Counted from the first letter of the stretch, positions 12,690 through 24,438 are shown. The stretch: 64,000 bases of DNA from Diphasiastrum complanatum (GCA_029204225.1 CM055109.1:40692603-40756602), one strand, 5' to 3'. The notes: generated by a model from the sequence alone, not told the origin. A program made the numbers and translations.

Positions 12690-13480
12690 CCTTTAAGGAT
12701 TCTCTTGTGTGAGGGTTAGTTGTGCGAGGGTTCTTTAGTTGTTTTTGCAGATAAAAAACATGATATCTTTCAGATCCTTGGGAAGGAACTCTTGCAAGCC
12801 TCACAGTAGCTGGATCTGGGTCAGATCTCACTATAGAATTCTCTGCGAGAGTTAACTCTCGCAAGAAGTGAAAATTTCACTGTCTGCGAGAGTTCAAAAC
12901 CACTTTTTTTGGCTTGATCTTCACCAAATCTCAAAACTAACTCTTGCAGGCTTCATCACTGATGTAAATTGACATCCTGAATTGTTTGAGAGGGTCTGCA
13001 AGAGTTCTTACTGGAAGGATTTGCTGGATCTTCACGTTTTAGTGATTTTTTGCACTTAAATCCAATTTTATGCTCACTGGAATCAAACTAACTCTCGCAG
13101 GCTCTTCTGTGTCCTGGTCTCACTGAGATGGAACTTCAGAATCCTCTGTGAGAGTTCTTGACCATTGGAACTGAAAATTTTGCTGTCTACGAGGGTTCAC
13201 TGGTACTTTCCCGTCTTGTTTTTCACTGGGACCTCTCGCACATGCACTTAGACATCAAACTAACTCTCGCAAGTTTCTTTGTGTCCTGGTCTCACTGAGA
13301 TGGAACTTCAGAGGGCTCTACGAGAGTTCTTATGAGGATTTGAATTTTTTTGGATTTTTTCAAGGGTTTTTTTTGAATTTTTTAATGATTTTTCTCTGAT
13401 TTTTACAATCTGCTTGGAACTAACTCTTGCAGGCTTCTATGCAGGTCTGGAACAGTACCCTAGAGCTGTTGCCAGTCATG
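12690..13480 (-). repeat. Array of short inverted motifs (GCGAGAGTT / AACTCTCGC) in a Gypsy leader
   Basis: At least eleven copies of a motif near GCGAGAGTTC lie in both orientations. Forward copies are at about 12724, 12846, 12884, 12997, 13140, 13168 and 13318; reversed copies (AACTCTCGCAGG or AACTCTTGCAGG) at about 12787, 12854, 12941, 13088, 13260 and 13425. Two units near 13086-13158 and 13257-13330 also share GTGTCCTGGTCTCACTGAGA, so part of the array grew by tandem duplication. It lies on the internal side of the Gypsy LTR and primer-binding site at 13780-14142. Related arrays occur at 55990-56304, 58614-58930 and 60220-60570. No coding potential is seen. Confidence 0.8.
12844..12863. 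repeat. Perfect 20 bp palindrome in the motif array
   Basis: TGCGAGAGTTAACTCTCGCA is its own reverse complement. It is two array motifs head to head with no spacer. Confidence 0.95.
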
Positions 13481-13779
13481 TAAGGGTTAATTCACACTGG
13501 TTCTAGAGATATAAAAATCTGATGAGATTTTATGCTCTTTTTCTCTCCAAAAATACATATTGGTGTGTTTTTTGGTTTTTTTGGCTGGTTGGTTTGGGTT
13601 TCAAGCCCTTAGAGACTACTGTTCAGGGCCTCCTCTACCCTCTCACACCTCCTTCGCTAGCTGTGAACAGTCCAAACACAAAAAACTAACTCTAAACACC
13701 CAGAAATCTATCTAAAACTACTCTAAAAAACAAGAAAATAGCTAAAATGCAGCTAAACTAGTTGGTGGAAACCTATCTT

Positions 13780-13792
13780 GGCAACGACGCCA
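13780..13792 (-). promoter_or_regulatory. Gypsy primer-binding site (Asp-tRNA type)
   Basis: The minus strand reads TGGCGTCGTTGCC one base after the LTR end. The 3' end of plant Asp-tRNA (from memory) would give TGGCGCCGTTGCC, so there is one mismatch. This type is typical of non-chromoviral plant Gypsy elements. Confidence 0.75.
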
Positions 13793-13793
13793 C

Positions 13794-14142
13794 TGTAGGA
13801 TCGAAAATCTTGCGTAGTATAGCCCTCCCGCCTGTCAACAAGGGTTAGATCACTGGATAGGTACTTAACTATGCATAGATGCTATTTCTAGTTAGTTTCC
13901 TACTCTCTCCCTTAACTCTATTCACCACTAACACTACCCTCCTTTAACTCTACTCCTCTACACTAACATTCATCATGCTTTTGGGTGAAGGGAAAGAATA
14001 GCCAAGAAGAGGAAGAGAGAAGTGAAGAGAGAAAGAGAGAGAGATGAGATGGAGGTTAGCTCAAATGCTCAATGTCATTGCTTATGGAAAAACCTTAACT
14101 AATCACAAACAAAAAGCATGGAACAAGCAAACACAACAATAC
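13794..14142 (-). repeat. Gypsy LTR, truncated
   Basis: Reverse complement of 58270-58613, the end of the Gypsy-A LTR. Shared text includes the start GGGCTATACTACGCAAGAT, a CT-rich stretch and GCATGCTTTTTGTTTGTGATT-like sequence. The LTR end here is CCTACA on the minus strand, followed by the primer-binding site. The other end stops where Copia-2 RNase H begins, near 14125-14145. Confidence 0.85.
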
Positions 14143-15590
14143 CACTTGTGGACCTCCTATCCACCTTATCACCAGCAACATCAACATTCGAATATGCCCT
14201 TAAGGCTAGATTAGATCCATCATATAAAATGCCAAAGTTTTTGGTGGCCGAGATGTACCTCAACACCCTTTTTGCATTTTTCCAATGACAAACCAATGGA
14301 TTTTGCATAGATTGGCTTAGTTTGACTACACATTAACTTAGATCAGGTCTAGTTATAGTAACATAGACCAAGGAGCCTACAAGTCTCCTATATAGTGTGA
14401 TGTCCTCAAAGGATGCTTCATCATCACTATTGGAAACTTTTACATTTTGCTCCATAGGAGTTTCTACTCCTTTACAATCTTTCATTTCAAACTTTTCTAA
14501 GATAGAAGAAGCATATTTGGATTGACAAATATAACTCAAATCCTTGCCTCTTGAAACTTCTATTCCTAATATAAAATAAAGATTACCAAGATCTACCATC
14601 TTAAACTCCTTAAACAATGCTACTTTCACTTATTGTATACCATCAAGATCATTTCCACTAAGGATAATGTCATCAACATACAAAATGAAAATGATGATTT
14701 TATCATCATTAAATCTTAAGTACAAAGAAGGATCATAAGCACTTACAACAAACTTAATAGAGTTTAAGAAGGTATTCAACCTAGAGTACCAAGCTCTAGG
14801 TGCTTGCTTAAGCCCATAAAGGCTTCTTAGCAACAAACACACTTTTCCTCTTGATCTTCTTTGATGAAGCCCTCGGGTTGCCTCATGAAAATCTCCTCTT
14901 CCAAATATCCATTGAGAAAAGCATTAGTCACATCAAGTTGAAATAGATGCCAATTGAAAGTAGTTGCAAGAGAAATAATCAACCTTATGGAAACTAGCTT
15001 AGCAACCAGAGCAAAAGTTTCATCGAAATCTACTCCCTTGGTTTGCAAGAACCCCTTTGCCACTAGCCTTGCCTTGTGTTTGTTGATTCTCCCATCTTGA
15101 TAGTACTTCAATCTATAGATCCATTTGCACTCAAGTGGCTTTCTTCCTTGAGGAAGATCCACAAGCTTCCATGTATGATTCTCCATAAGAGCATCATACT
15201 CCTTTGGCATGGCATCTCTCCATTCTTGTGACTCCATAGCTTCTTCAAAACATCTTGGCTCATCAAACATAGAAGTTAGAAAAGTGTAAGAGGTAAGTGA
15301 ATGTAGATCTTCCCTTTGTTCATCTTTGTCAACATAGGTGAGCCTTGAGGGCTCAGCCTTCCTTCTTGTAGATCTCCTTGGAGTCCTCGGATCTTGAGAT
15401 GGATCTTCAAGATCTTGATCACATGTAAGCTCCTCCTCAAACCTTACAAGGTCCTTGACATAAGATGGATTATAAGCTTTCTCATTCAACTTGAAGTAGT
15501 TACCTTCGTCAAAAGTAACATCTCCACTCACTAAAATCTTCTTAGTGATAGGATTATAGACTCTATATCCTTTGCTATTTTCAGCAGTTT
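14099..15590 (-). pseudogene. Copia-2 reverse transcriptase and RNase H
   Basis: Minus strand, three to four frame blocks. It opens with post-integrase text (GYRVYNPITKKILVSGDV) at about 15575, then the RT: ECKWIYRLKYYQDGRINKHK, FQLDVTNAFLNGYLEEE, SLYGLKQAPRAWYSRLN and YVDD at 14669-14680, intact. The connection domain (FKMVDLGNLYFILGIEV) and the start of RNase H (AYSNVDVAGDKVDRRSTSG) follow. A stop near 14630, a stop near 14333 and a frame change near 14830 break it. RNase H is cut short by the Gypsy LTR at about 14125-14145. Family role: copies RNA to DNA and removes the RNA strand. Confidence 0.9.
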
Positions 15591-16325
15591 GGCTTTGTTC
15601 TTCTTTCCACCTTTGGAGCTTGATGGTTGATCATCATTCTTGGTCTCCTTGTGTTGGATCTTCTTCTTTGACTTTGCCTTTCCCTTGCTTGAGAAGTTGG
15701 CCTTCTCATCACCATCATGCAACTTTAAGGATCCAATCCTGTGCTTGACATGAAGGATCCTACTCTCCTCGGCTACAAGCACACTATGAAGCTTGTCTAT
15801 GGAAGGTAGTGCATCTTGAATAGCAAAGCTTTGTACAAGATTGGAGAACTCATCTCCAAGACCATTCAAGGTGATTTGAACAAGTTCATCATCATGAATA
15901 CCCTCACTAATGATGGAAAGTTCTTCGTTGAGAGATTTAATTCTCAAGACATACTCTTGAGCACTCTCATCACTCCCTCTAATGCTTTGAAGAACTTTAT
16001 TTCTAATCATAAGCACTCTAGAGGTATTTTTGGATTCACAAATCCCCTTGAGGTAGTTCCATGCCTCCTTGTCCGAGGTACAAGATGCTACTTCCTTTAG
16101 AAGTTCATTACTAACATTCATTTTCAAGCAATGTAATGCTAGTCTAGCTCTCTTTTTGTACCTCACTTGATCTTGACCTCCTTGAGGTTCTTCTTCCTCT
16201 CCTTTGACAAGATCAAACATATCTTGGAGCACTAGTAGTGACTCCATTCTTACTTTCCAAGTTGAATAACTATTAGAATTTAGCCTTTCACTAGCCTCAA
16301 GAAGATAGGCTCCAATTGAACCCAT
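15531..16325 (-). pseudogene. Copia-2 gag fused across a deletion
   Basis: Gag from ATG 16325 (MGSIGAYLLEASERLNSNSY), open for about 250 codons with the normal gag motifs (EAWNYLKGICESKNTSR, SAQEYVLRIKSLNEELS). It ends in a Lys-rich stretch before where the zinc knuckle should be. Within about 20 bp the sequence becomes the post-integrase region of the same element type, in another frame. The knuckle, protease and integrase are therefore missing, an internal deletion. The gag is intact enough that a truncated protein could be made. Confidence 0.88.
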
Positions 16326-16935
16326 TCTAACTAGTAACAAGTACAACAAATGTACTATTCAAAGGCTCTTCATTCTTTCTTTCTCAGAATTTAGCTAAAA
16401 TGCTACTTTCTTGAATCTCACTAGACTCAAGAAGCAAGATCTATAATGGTCTTGAGCTCAAAAAGATTTGGAAAAGTGTATTTTACACAATCTATTCACG
16501 TAGAACCTTGGATTTGATTTTTGGAAGTGCCAATGCCTTCCTATGATGTTTAGAATTGGTTTTAGTTTCACTCTTGAACTAAAAACATAAGCCTCAATCT
16601 CTCTCACAAGGATTTGTAGGTTTAATAAGATTCTAACACCATTCACTCATCAAATCTATAATGGAAACAATGGTTTTTCATAAGCACATCACTAGTTTCA
16701 CTTTACACAACTTGTTTGAAGCTCAAATATTGAAAAAACACAAAGTTTTGGTGAAAGTACAACACCAGCAGCCTCTCACACGTGTGAGAAGTACTTCTAA
16801 ACTTTACACACTAATCTGAAACTCAACATCACAAGTAAACTATTAGAAAAGGTCGCCCTCCTTCAAAGTGACTCTAGCACCAATGCTTTCACCAAAATGA
16901 AGATTCTTGGATCACCAACTAAGCTCTTTGACTTG

Positions 16936-16947
16936 GCTCTAATACCA
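16936..16947 (-). promoter_or_regulatory. Copia-2 primer-binding site
   Basis: Minus strand TGGTATTAGAGC, one mismatch from the initiator-Met type, abutting the LTR at 16948. The leader 16326-16935 holds no gene and has a CACACGTGTG at 16777-16786. Confidence 0.85.
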
Positions 16948-17616
16948 TGTCAAATTTTAGAGTTTATGGACTGAAATTGTTCTACAAATGATCACAAAGA
17001 GTGATTGGTAGCTTGGGATCTTGATCTATATCAAGACTAGCTTCCAAATCTAGCTTCTACTTGACAATCTTTGTGTTTCCAAGCAAGAACAATAAAAAAA
17101 GATGATCCATGGCTTCACACGTGTGAAGTACAACTAATATAGGGCTTGATAATAGAGAAATAGTTTACTTATCATTTACAAAGCATTCATCCACAAAGAA
17201 AGTGCTTAAGAGAGTCAAAACACAATGATAGCTTCACAAAACCAAGATTTCTCATCATTAGCTCAATAATGGATCCATCATGGATCAAGTACAAATTCAC
17301 CATAATCTCTCTCTAAGCTGCATCCAGCACGTGTAGGACAGCTCATTTTACTTATCCATATCCACTTTGGATAAGATCTATCAAGTTTGCCACATCATCC
17401 ATTGGTGGTTTGTGTTGACCTTCTAGATTCCTACAATCTAGGACCTAACTCCTATAATTTAGGAAATGTCATATTAGACTCAAATGAAAGCTAATAAAAA
17501 TAGATATGAATATTACAAGTGTCATTTCACACGTGTGGACATGTCCTCACACGTGTGGATCCACATAGATGTCTAATATTCATCAAAAACCATGTGAAAA
17601 TTGCTAAATTCTAACA
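16948..17616 (-). repeat. Copia-2 5' LTR
   Basis: About 669 bp from TGTCAAATTTTAG to AATTCTAACA (TG...CA ends). It contains three CACACGTGTG palindromes at 17116-17125, 17528-17537 and 17548-17557. The partner LTR is missing because the element's other end is truncated. Confidence 0.75.
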
Positions 17617-17677
17617 ATGCTATTGTGATGGTGAATCGTGTAGATGTAGCCAGGAGTGAAAACAAGGTTGATGGGAT

Positions 17678-17742
17678 GTGAAAAAGCGATCCAGCCCTGT
17701 TCTACGGGCTGTGAAAAAGTGATCCAGCCCTGTTCTTACCTG
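17678..17742. repeat. Tandem duplication, about 33 bp x 2
   Basis: Two adjacent copies of a unit beginning TGTGAAAAAGCGATCCAGCC and ending near CCTGTTCT, with one mismatch in the shared part. Confidence 0.85.
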
Positions 17743-17925
17743 TTTTCTGCTCAAAATTGGGACAACAAGGGCTATCATGTTAGCAATGTCATGCTTGAGC
17801 GATGATCGGGTGGATCCATGAAAGATTCACGACCTGTTGATGGATTTGTGAAAAGCGACCTGACTGGAGTTCTCTTTTTTTCTCTCTTGGCCCCGTCCTC
17901 ACGCCCTCTCGTAATTCTACTGAAG

Positions 17926-18330
<405 letters not shown>

Positions 18331-19899
18331 TTGATGGAGAGAGGCTTTCTTGAAGCCCGCCAGGGAAGCGGTTGTTAGGGTTTGTGTCGATATGGTGACA
18401 CTGATTGGGGGATTGCGCAAAAGCCTTTCAATTACATAAATTTTTGGATGTTTGGTTTTTTGCAAGGGTTATATTTGTAACATTTGTTGCATGAAAAGGG
18501 AGCCTATGGTAGGTAATGGTATTTCGTCGCTGGCTACTTTTCTAGTGATGCATGAAAAAAATTTGTTCTTTTAATACTGAAAAATAAGTAAAATGGTGAA
18601 ACAATATAAATTTTGTTATCCTAATAGTGAGTCGGTGAACTAGGGTTCGCGGATTTAGGATAGACAACAAGATATTTGTTCCTCGTGGTTACCTTTTCCA
18701 AGACGGTACCCGATTTAAGAAAATTTAATTTTTCCCTTTGTGATTTTTGAACTTGATTAAAAGTTTGAAGTTTGTTACTTGTTTGGGATATTTCTAATCG
18801 ATATTGGTTGTTGGAAATGCATCGAGTGAACGTTTGGACATGATACTCATGAAAATTGAATATAAAACCGTCAAACAATATGAAATGACTAGATATGATG
18901 TGTGGTGACAAAACTCTTTATCCGAACAGTAAAATTGTGTTGGATACAATTTAAGAGTTACTGAAATCCTATTGGTAGGATTTCCATCCATGTGATTTCA
19001 TTTCTGAGTTTGGATAGTTTTTGTCAATATCAACGGAGTAATGCCAGACCAGTCATTAAAAGAAAAAACAGTCCAATTTTATTGGAAAATTTGTGATTGA
19101 TAGGAACTGATCAAAAGTAGAAAAACTAATTTCATTTCCAGTTAAATCCTATGGTGAATTATATTCAAATGATCATACTAGTAGTGTTTTTCATACTAGT
19201 AGATGATTTTTTGTATATCAATTATTCAGCCCAAGTATAGGATAGAAATGAAATTGTTTCAAACCTTTTTCCTGCAACAATTAATTTTAAACATTTACTA
19301 ATGTTGTTATGTCTTCTTAGTACCTTAGCTCAAATAGATTTTCAGGGAACTGAAAATTCTAAGGAAGGAAGAAGAGTGGACATCAGTGGTAGTAAATGTA
19401 GGAAATGTATTTCGCAGTTAGGATTTTGGTAATCCCTATAAGTAACTGCTTAATACCAGATATTAATTTCCTGGATTAGACTCATTTAGATGAATTAATA
19501 AGTGATATCTTTGTAACCATTGAGTTATCCGCAGTTTTGGATGTCAATTGTGATGTTAGAAGTAGAATCCGATACACGGATTACATTGGATCTGTTAATT
19601 GATAGAAGCTTGCCCCTAGAGTTAATGCTCTTGGATCCATGGACATTCGAAGTTTATCATTAACCTTGAAGGATTGAACCATGGTAATTCTACTGTTTAT
19701 ATCACAAGGTCAGGTGTGGATTGTGGTATCCATCTGAGTTAGTTATCCAAATAAATGGATTCTCCAGTGTTGGGAGCCTATATGGATTATAGGACAGTGT
19801 AGCGCAGGCATCCCAAAAGGAGCCGGGAACCACGACTTAGCTTTTCGACTTCTGACTCTTGCCATCCTATCCCACTTGACATACAAGCAGCCAACTCGC

Positions 19900-20390
19900 C
19901 AACAACGATCAAACTTAACCAACTTGAAGTTTCAAAACCAACATTGAGATCTAACCTAGCACCATGCCAGATCAGGGGTCCCGATGTGGGTGACTTCCCT
20001 CCAAGCAAGCCGCCCGACATACATCAAACTTAACTAACTCGAAGCTTCGTTACAAATGAGCAACATCGATTCCATGCAAGTCATCTGACTTACATCAAAC
20101 TTAACCAATTGAAAGCTTCGTCATGAGCGTTGGAAGCCAACCTGATGCCACGTCAGACTTGACAGCCATAAACTGGTAACTTCCACCCAAGCAAGCCATC
20201 CAACTCAGCCGACAGATTAGAGCCCATTTCCCAAGAGCTTAACCCATTCACGTTCATGCAAGGAACACTCAAAACTACAGGCCGCGACATATATGGAGAC
20301 AACCAGTTCCTAGACCGAATGGTCCCGACAACATACCGTTGGTGTCTGGAACCGAATGGTCCCAACGGCATACCGCTGGCGTCCCGGGAT
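19900..20390. repeat. Degenerate direct repeats
   Basis: Three imperfect copies of ATCAAACTTAACCAA followed by a GAAGCTTCG-like word, at about 19907, 20023 and 20094, and two copies of CCCAAGCAAGCC-like text. At 20315-20389 a 37 bp unit, GACCGAATGGTCCCGACAAC onward, is repeated twice in tandem with a few mismatches. Function unknown. Confidence 0.7.
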
Positions 20391-21150
20391 ACGACCCTCA
20401 GCTATGTGCCAGATCAAAAAGTTTGAAGCCTTACAACTGGCGCTTTTACCAAACATTCAAACCCAGAAAGTAATCAGAGTTAGTTTGAGAAAAATCCCAC
20501 TTTATTAATAAATCTGCGAAGGTTACATTTCAACTGTGTGACTGGCCCCAGTCTCTGGATGGCTGGCATGCCAAGGCGGGCGCCAGGACAACATTCCAGC
20601 AAGGGAGGCTGAGACTTGGTTGGAGCTCGTCTTGAGTCGCAACCCGCACTCCCCTATAGTATTGGTGGGATTTGCCACCTCCCCTCATACCAAGTACTCT
20701 ACCCAGGCTAGTAAAACATGTTTTATCTCTCTAGGATTTTATCTCTCTAGAAAGACTTTTTTTTCTCTCTCTCTAGAATTTATTGATCCCAAGGCTTCCT
20801 TTAATCATGCCTAGATCGTGAGAGGTGATTGCACATCGATTCGAGCTCTTTAGACTTCGTTAGAACCAATCAAAGATTTTCAGCCATAGGAACTTGGTGT
20901 CGATTGGTTTCTGGTCACAGTGGCACTGGGGGCAATGTTGGCGCCAGCGGTGCCGGAAGTAAAGCTTGTAAAGGTAGCTTTACAACATCCACCCGACCTA
21001 TATAAAATCCGATGTCCTCATCAGATGTCAGATTAAAGTAAAGGTGTCTCCCAATTAAAAATAACTATACATTTAAGCTACTTGGCACAAAACTCAATTT
21101 ACTGGCCACTTTTTATTAACATGGTAGCTGGCACACCACAAGTCGAAGGC

Positions 21151-21525
21151 TCAGCTCTTTTTGTGAAAAATTACAAAACTTGAAAATATCACTTTGTTTG
21201 GGAAAAGCATAGATCTTATATCGCTTACGTAAAATCCAAGAACCTCATTAACTGGTGACAGAGGCTGTTCTTGTGAAATGTTCGCCCCTATCACTTCTGC
21301 CTTTTTGACTTTGAAACTCCTTTGAGCTCCTGATTTGTTCTTGATGCACTTTGTGGCTCCATGAGCTCCAGATTTGATCAGTTCCACACAGGTATCAGGG
21401 CTCCCTGAGACAAAGGATTTATCATTGATTGCCCACTTTATGGTCCACTCGGTGCCTTGTTGCTTTTGCACCTTGATTTCTCTGCTTGTCCCAGTCTGAT
21501 CTTGATACTTTTCCTTTTTGGCTAT
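21151..21525 (-). pseudogene. Unrecognised protein-like stretch
   Basis: Minus-strand frame open for about 124 codons with no ATG near its start. Text such as GTEWTIKWAINDKSFVSGSP, CVELIKSGAHGATKC and RSFKVKKAEVIGANIS has the alternating pattern of a beta-rich domain. Upstream on the same strand, 21690-21880 encodes two similar segments, VLRVKQLINEGTVKVESC and VLTVRQLTSDEIVKVKFY, separated by stops. This suggests a decayed protein with repeated domains. I do not know the family. The remaining stretch 20400-22750 shows no other coding signal. Confidence 0.35.
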
Positions 21526-22769
21526 TTAAGGTAGGCAAAGATTGAGTACTCCGCAAAGCACCTCTCACTTAGCTTGAAGTAGTTGTGTTTGAATCAACCC
21601 AAATGTAACCATTGACCTTCTGGATAGTCAAGGGGTCGCACCAGTTTGATCCGCATATGAACTATCTCTTCGCGTTTGTTTAAAGCACCATGTCCATCGC
21701 GTAAAACTTGACTTTTACAATTTCATCACTGGTTAGTTGCCTCACAGTCAAAACAAGAAGTGCACATCTAGCTTGGCTTCAAGTAGCATCCGTTCGAAGT
21801 ACCAAGTCTCTCGTGCAAGACTCAACTTTCACAGTTCCTTCGTTGATCAGCTGCTTTACACGTAACACCTTCAGTGTACTCATTATGTCTCCTCATCATT
21901 GCTGGTCCAGAGAAAGCCTATGACAAGCTTTCCTTTCCACAACAGAAACTTGTCAACTTATTAGGTTCAAAGTTCGCCAGTCTCCTCGTGTGAGTATGGC
22001 TAGGTCGCCTTGATTTTTCCCCCATTCTTATCAACTTTCATTCAACATTTGCACCAAGAGAGGGGTGTGTGTGATAGTTCCCCTCCACTTATAAAATCAG
22101 CTGACCGGACTTAGAGTAGAGTTCTTAGACAAAAAGCCTTTGCAACACTTTGCTTTCCATCTGCTAGGATTATGGCTTGATCTAACTTGTTGCCAATCTT
22201 TGAAGAGGATCTTAGTCTTTTTCCTTTGAGGAAAAACCCAACAGATACTGGATATCACCCATGCTCAGTGAGTTTCAGTTCCGAAGGTGGCCGTTTCAAA
22301 TGAAGACCAACTGCTCCATAGAAAAGCTCCCCTGAAATTACCCTTTTCAACTTTTGACTTCCTGCTTGCGTCTGGTGGACGTTGTCGCAAATGAAACTAA
22401 CCCAAGAAACAGGCTAGCCATCCATCCTTTGCAAACATCGAGTCATTTTGTGGCCATTCACGTGCGAGTACTTGAACTGCGAGTCCGCCCCACAGATTAT
22501 GTAGTCCTCTTTGTTTGATGGTATCAGCCTTCAAAAGAAAGGTTCATTCTCGAGCCATCATCTCCTTGTATCACAAGCAATCATACAAAGCAGCCAAAGC
22601 ACGAGTACTAAGACTCACCACGAATACATACAAGCAAGACACTCAGGCAGGTTTACTAACAGGTAATAGAGACAAGGTCCCCCTTTGATATAGCCCTGCC
22701 AAAGGACCTTTGCCTGGCTGTGCCGATATTGATCGATCACAGAATCAGCCCACAGAGAACACCCATCCA

Positions 22770-23165
22770 ACTATCCATGCTTTCACCATTAGGCAACACA
22801 TTGCCTCAGTCATGCCCCACCAAATATGGTAAATAGCCCTTATAGATAAACGATCGGCAGCTATCCCGCACCGACAACTAACCACTCGTGCTTTACACAC
22901 GAATTCGAGCAGCATCTCTGTATCAATGGTTAACCCGTACAGTTTGAATATGTGGTCCCGCACCCCACAAGGCACATATCGTGCATTCACCTACCTAGGC
23001 AGCACTTTGCCTCATCTGTCCTACGTGCAGACAGCGCTAGGCCCGAACCGTGGGAACTGGCCATGCTTACACCTCGAGGGCATCACTTTTTTTGACTCAT
23101 CAAGTCCCCCGTTCTGCCGACCACCCCGACTGTGGACGCACCCATGCTTACACTGTGGGTAGCAC
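22770..23165. repeat. Degenerate repeat cluster
   Basis: Four loosely similar units around 22776, 22978, 23061 and 23140, each with CATGCTTACACC-like text followed by GGCAGCACTTTGCC-like text. From 23290 to 24280 nothing recognisable is seen. Confidence 0.5.
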
Positions 23166-24282
23166 CTTGCACGACAGTTGTTCTGATGAACCCCAAACAA
23201 TGGCCATTTCCATCAATCAAATCAAAATACTAGCACATGATAAATACATCAAAGAGCTAAGCAACCTTGGAAGTGTGGACCCATAATTTTTTTGAAATAT
23301 AAGAAACCATCATTCTATGCTTATGATCAAGATCATTGTATCAATAAAGCAACTAGCATTCAATAACAATCATGATAGATTGGCAAGTGTCTATAAAGGT
23401 CAATAGATGCTCAACACTAAAAAGGTGGGGACTCAAACAAACATTATGGCTTGAATCAAGTCCATGAAAGAGAAAGCATGGAGCATGACAAGAAAGAATC
23501 ATAACACTCTATTCATAACAAAAAACTAGTGGGGACTCCAGAAAGTTACATTGTCCTGTTCAACATGAACTTCCTCTACAATGTATTAGATTTATATTAA
23601 GCACCCAATGTTGGTCTCACTAAATATACTCTTATGTGACATAGAAATGACACTGCCATTTTTAAATGTTCTCACTTCCATAATGTTTTTCAAGATTACT
23701 CAATATCTATCTATGATGCTTTAATCTTTCAACACAAGCACTTTCTTGGCTCACTACTTTTAATGAGAAAAATCCAGATGATATCCTATTGTTGCTACCT
23801 ACTTCACAACAAAGACAAAAATAAAAGTTATTTAGATTTTTGTACCATAATCGATAAAAATAATTATTAGAAAAATAACAAAAATTAGATAATCGTTAAA
23901 TGCTACAACACTTATTCCTTCACTCTACCTCACATAAAAGTGATATTGGACTACTTAATAGATAAAATCTACTAGAAAAGACTTTATTCTAAAAAAATTT
24001 GTGCATAGTTTCATCAATTTGATATGCCGCCTAAGTTTACCAAGAAAGAAAAATATAACTTACAATATAGAATTCATTATAACAACATTGACCACTAAAT
24101 AGATAAGAATGAATCAAAGTTTAGAGGTCTAATTTTCATCACCATCTAATTATAAGAAAAAAAGAGTGTATAACTTCATCATCCACACTAAAAATGGCTT
24201 ACTCTTCACATTAAAAAAAATAGTTATCTTAAATGTTTGAGAGGCTTGATCTCTTGAAAAAAAAACCACTCACACACTCAAC

Positions 24283-24283
<1 letters not shown>

Positions 24284-24315
<32 letters not shown>

Positions 24316-24390
24316 TCTTTGTAAGTGTGTCCTAGAAATATGTGTGGAACATACGACATGTTTTGACTTGGTTGTTTAAAAATGAGTTTA

Positions 24391-24435
<45 letters not shown>
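24284..24435. repeat. (CA)n and (TG)n microsatellites facing each other
   Basis: A CA tract at 24284-24314 and a TG tract at 24394-24435, 79 bp apart, form an inverted pair. They lie where the 3' LTR of the Copia fragment at 24731-25290 would be. Confidence 0.95.

Positions 24436-24438
<3 letters not shown>

Noticed and set aside
12690-13480. CRISPR array
   Set aside because: The motif is short, occurs in both orientations with irregular spacing, and the DNA is a plant nuclear retroelement.
13811-13850. Asp-tRNA gene or pseudogene
   Set aside because: Only D-arm and part of the anticodon arm match; the 3' half of the anticodon stem, T arm and acceptor are missing, and the copy lies inside an LTR.
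20940-20957. Primer-binding-like TGGCGCC within TGGCGCCAGCGGTGCCGG
   Set aside because: No TG...CA LTR end beside it and no gag downstream; the match beyond seven bases is poor.
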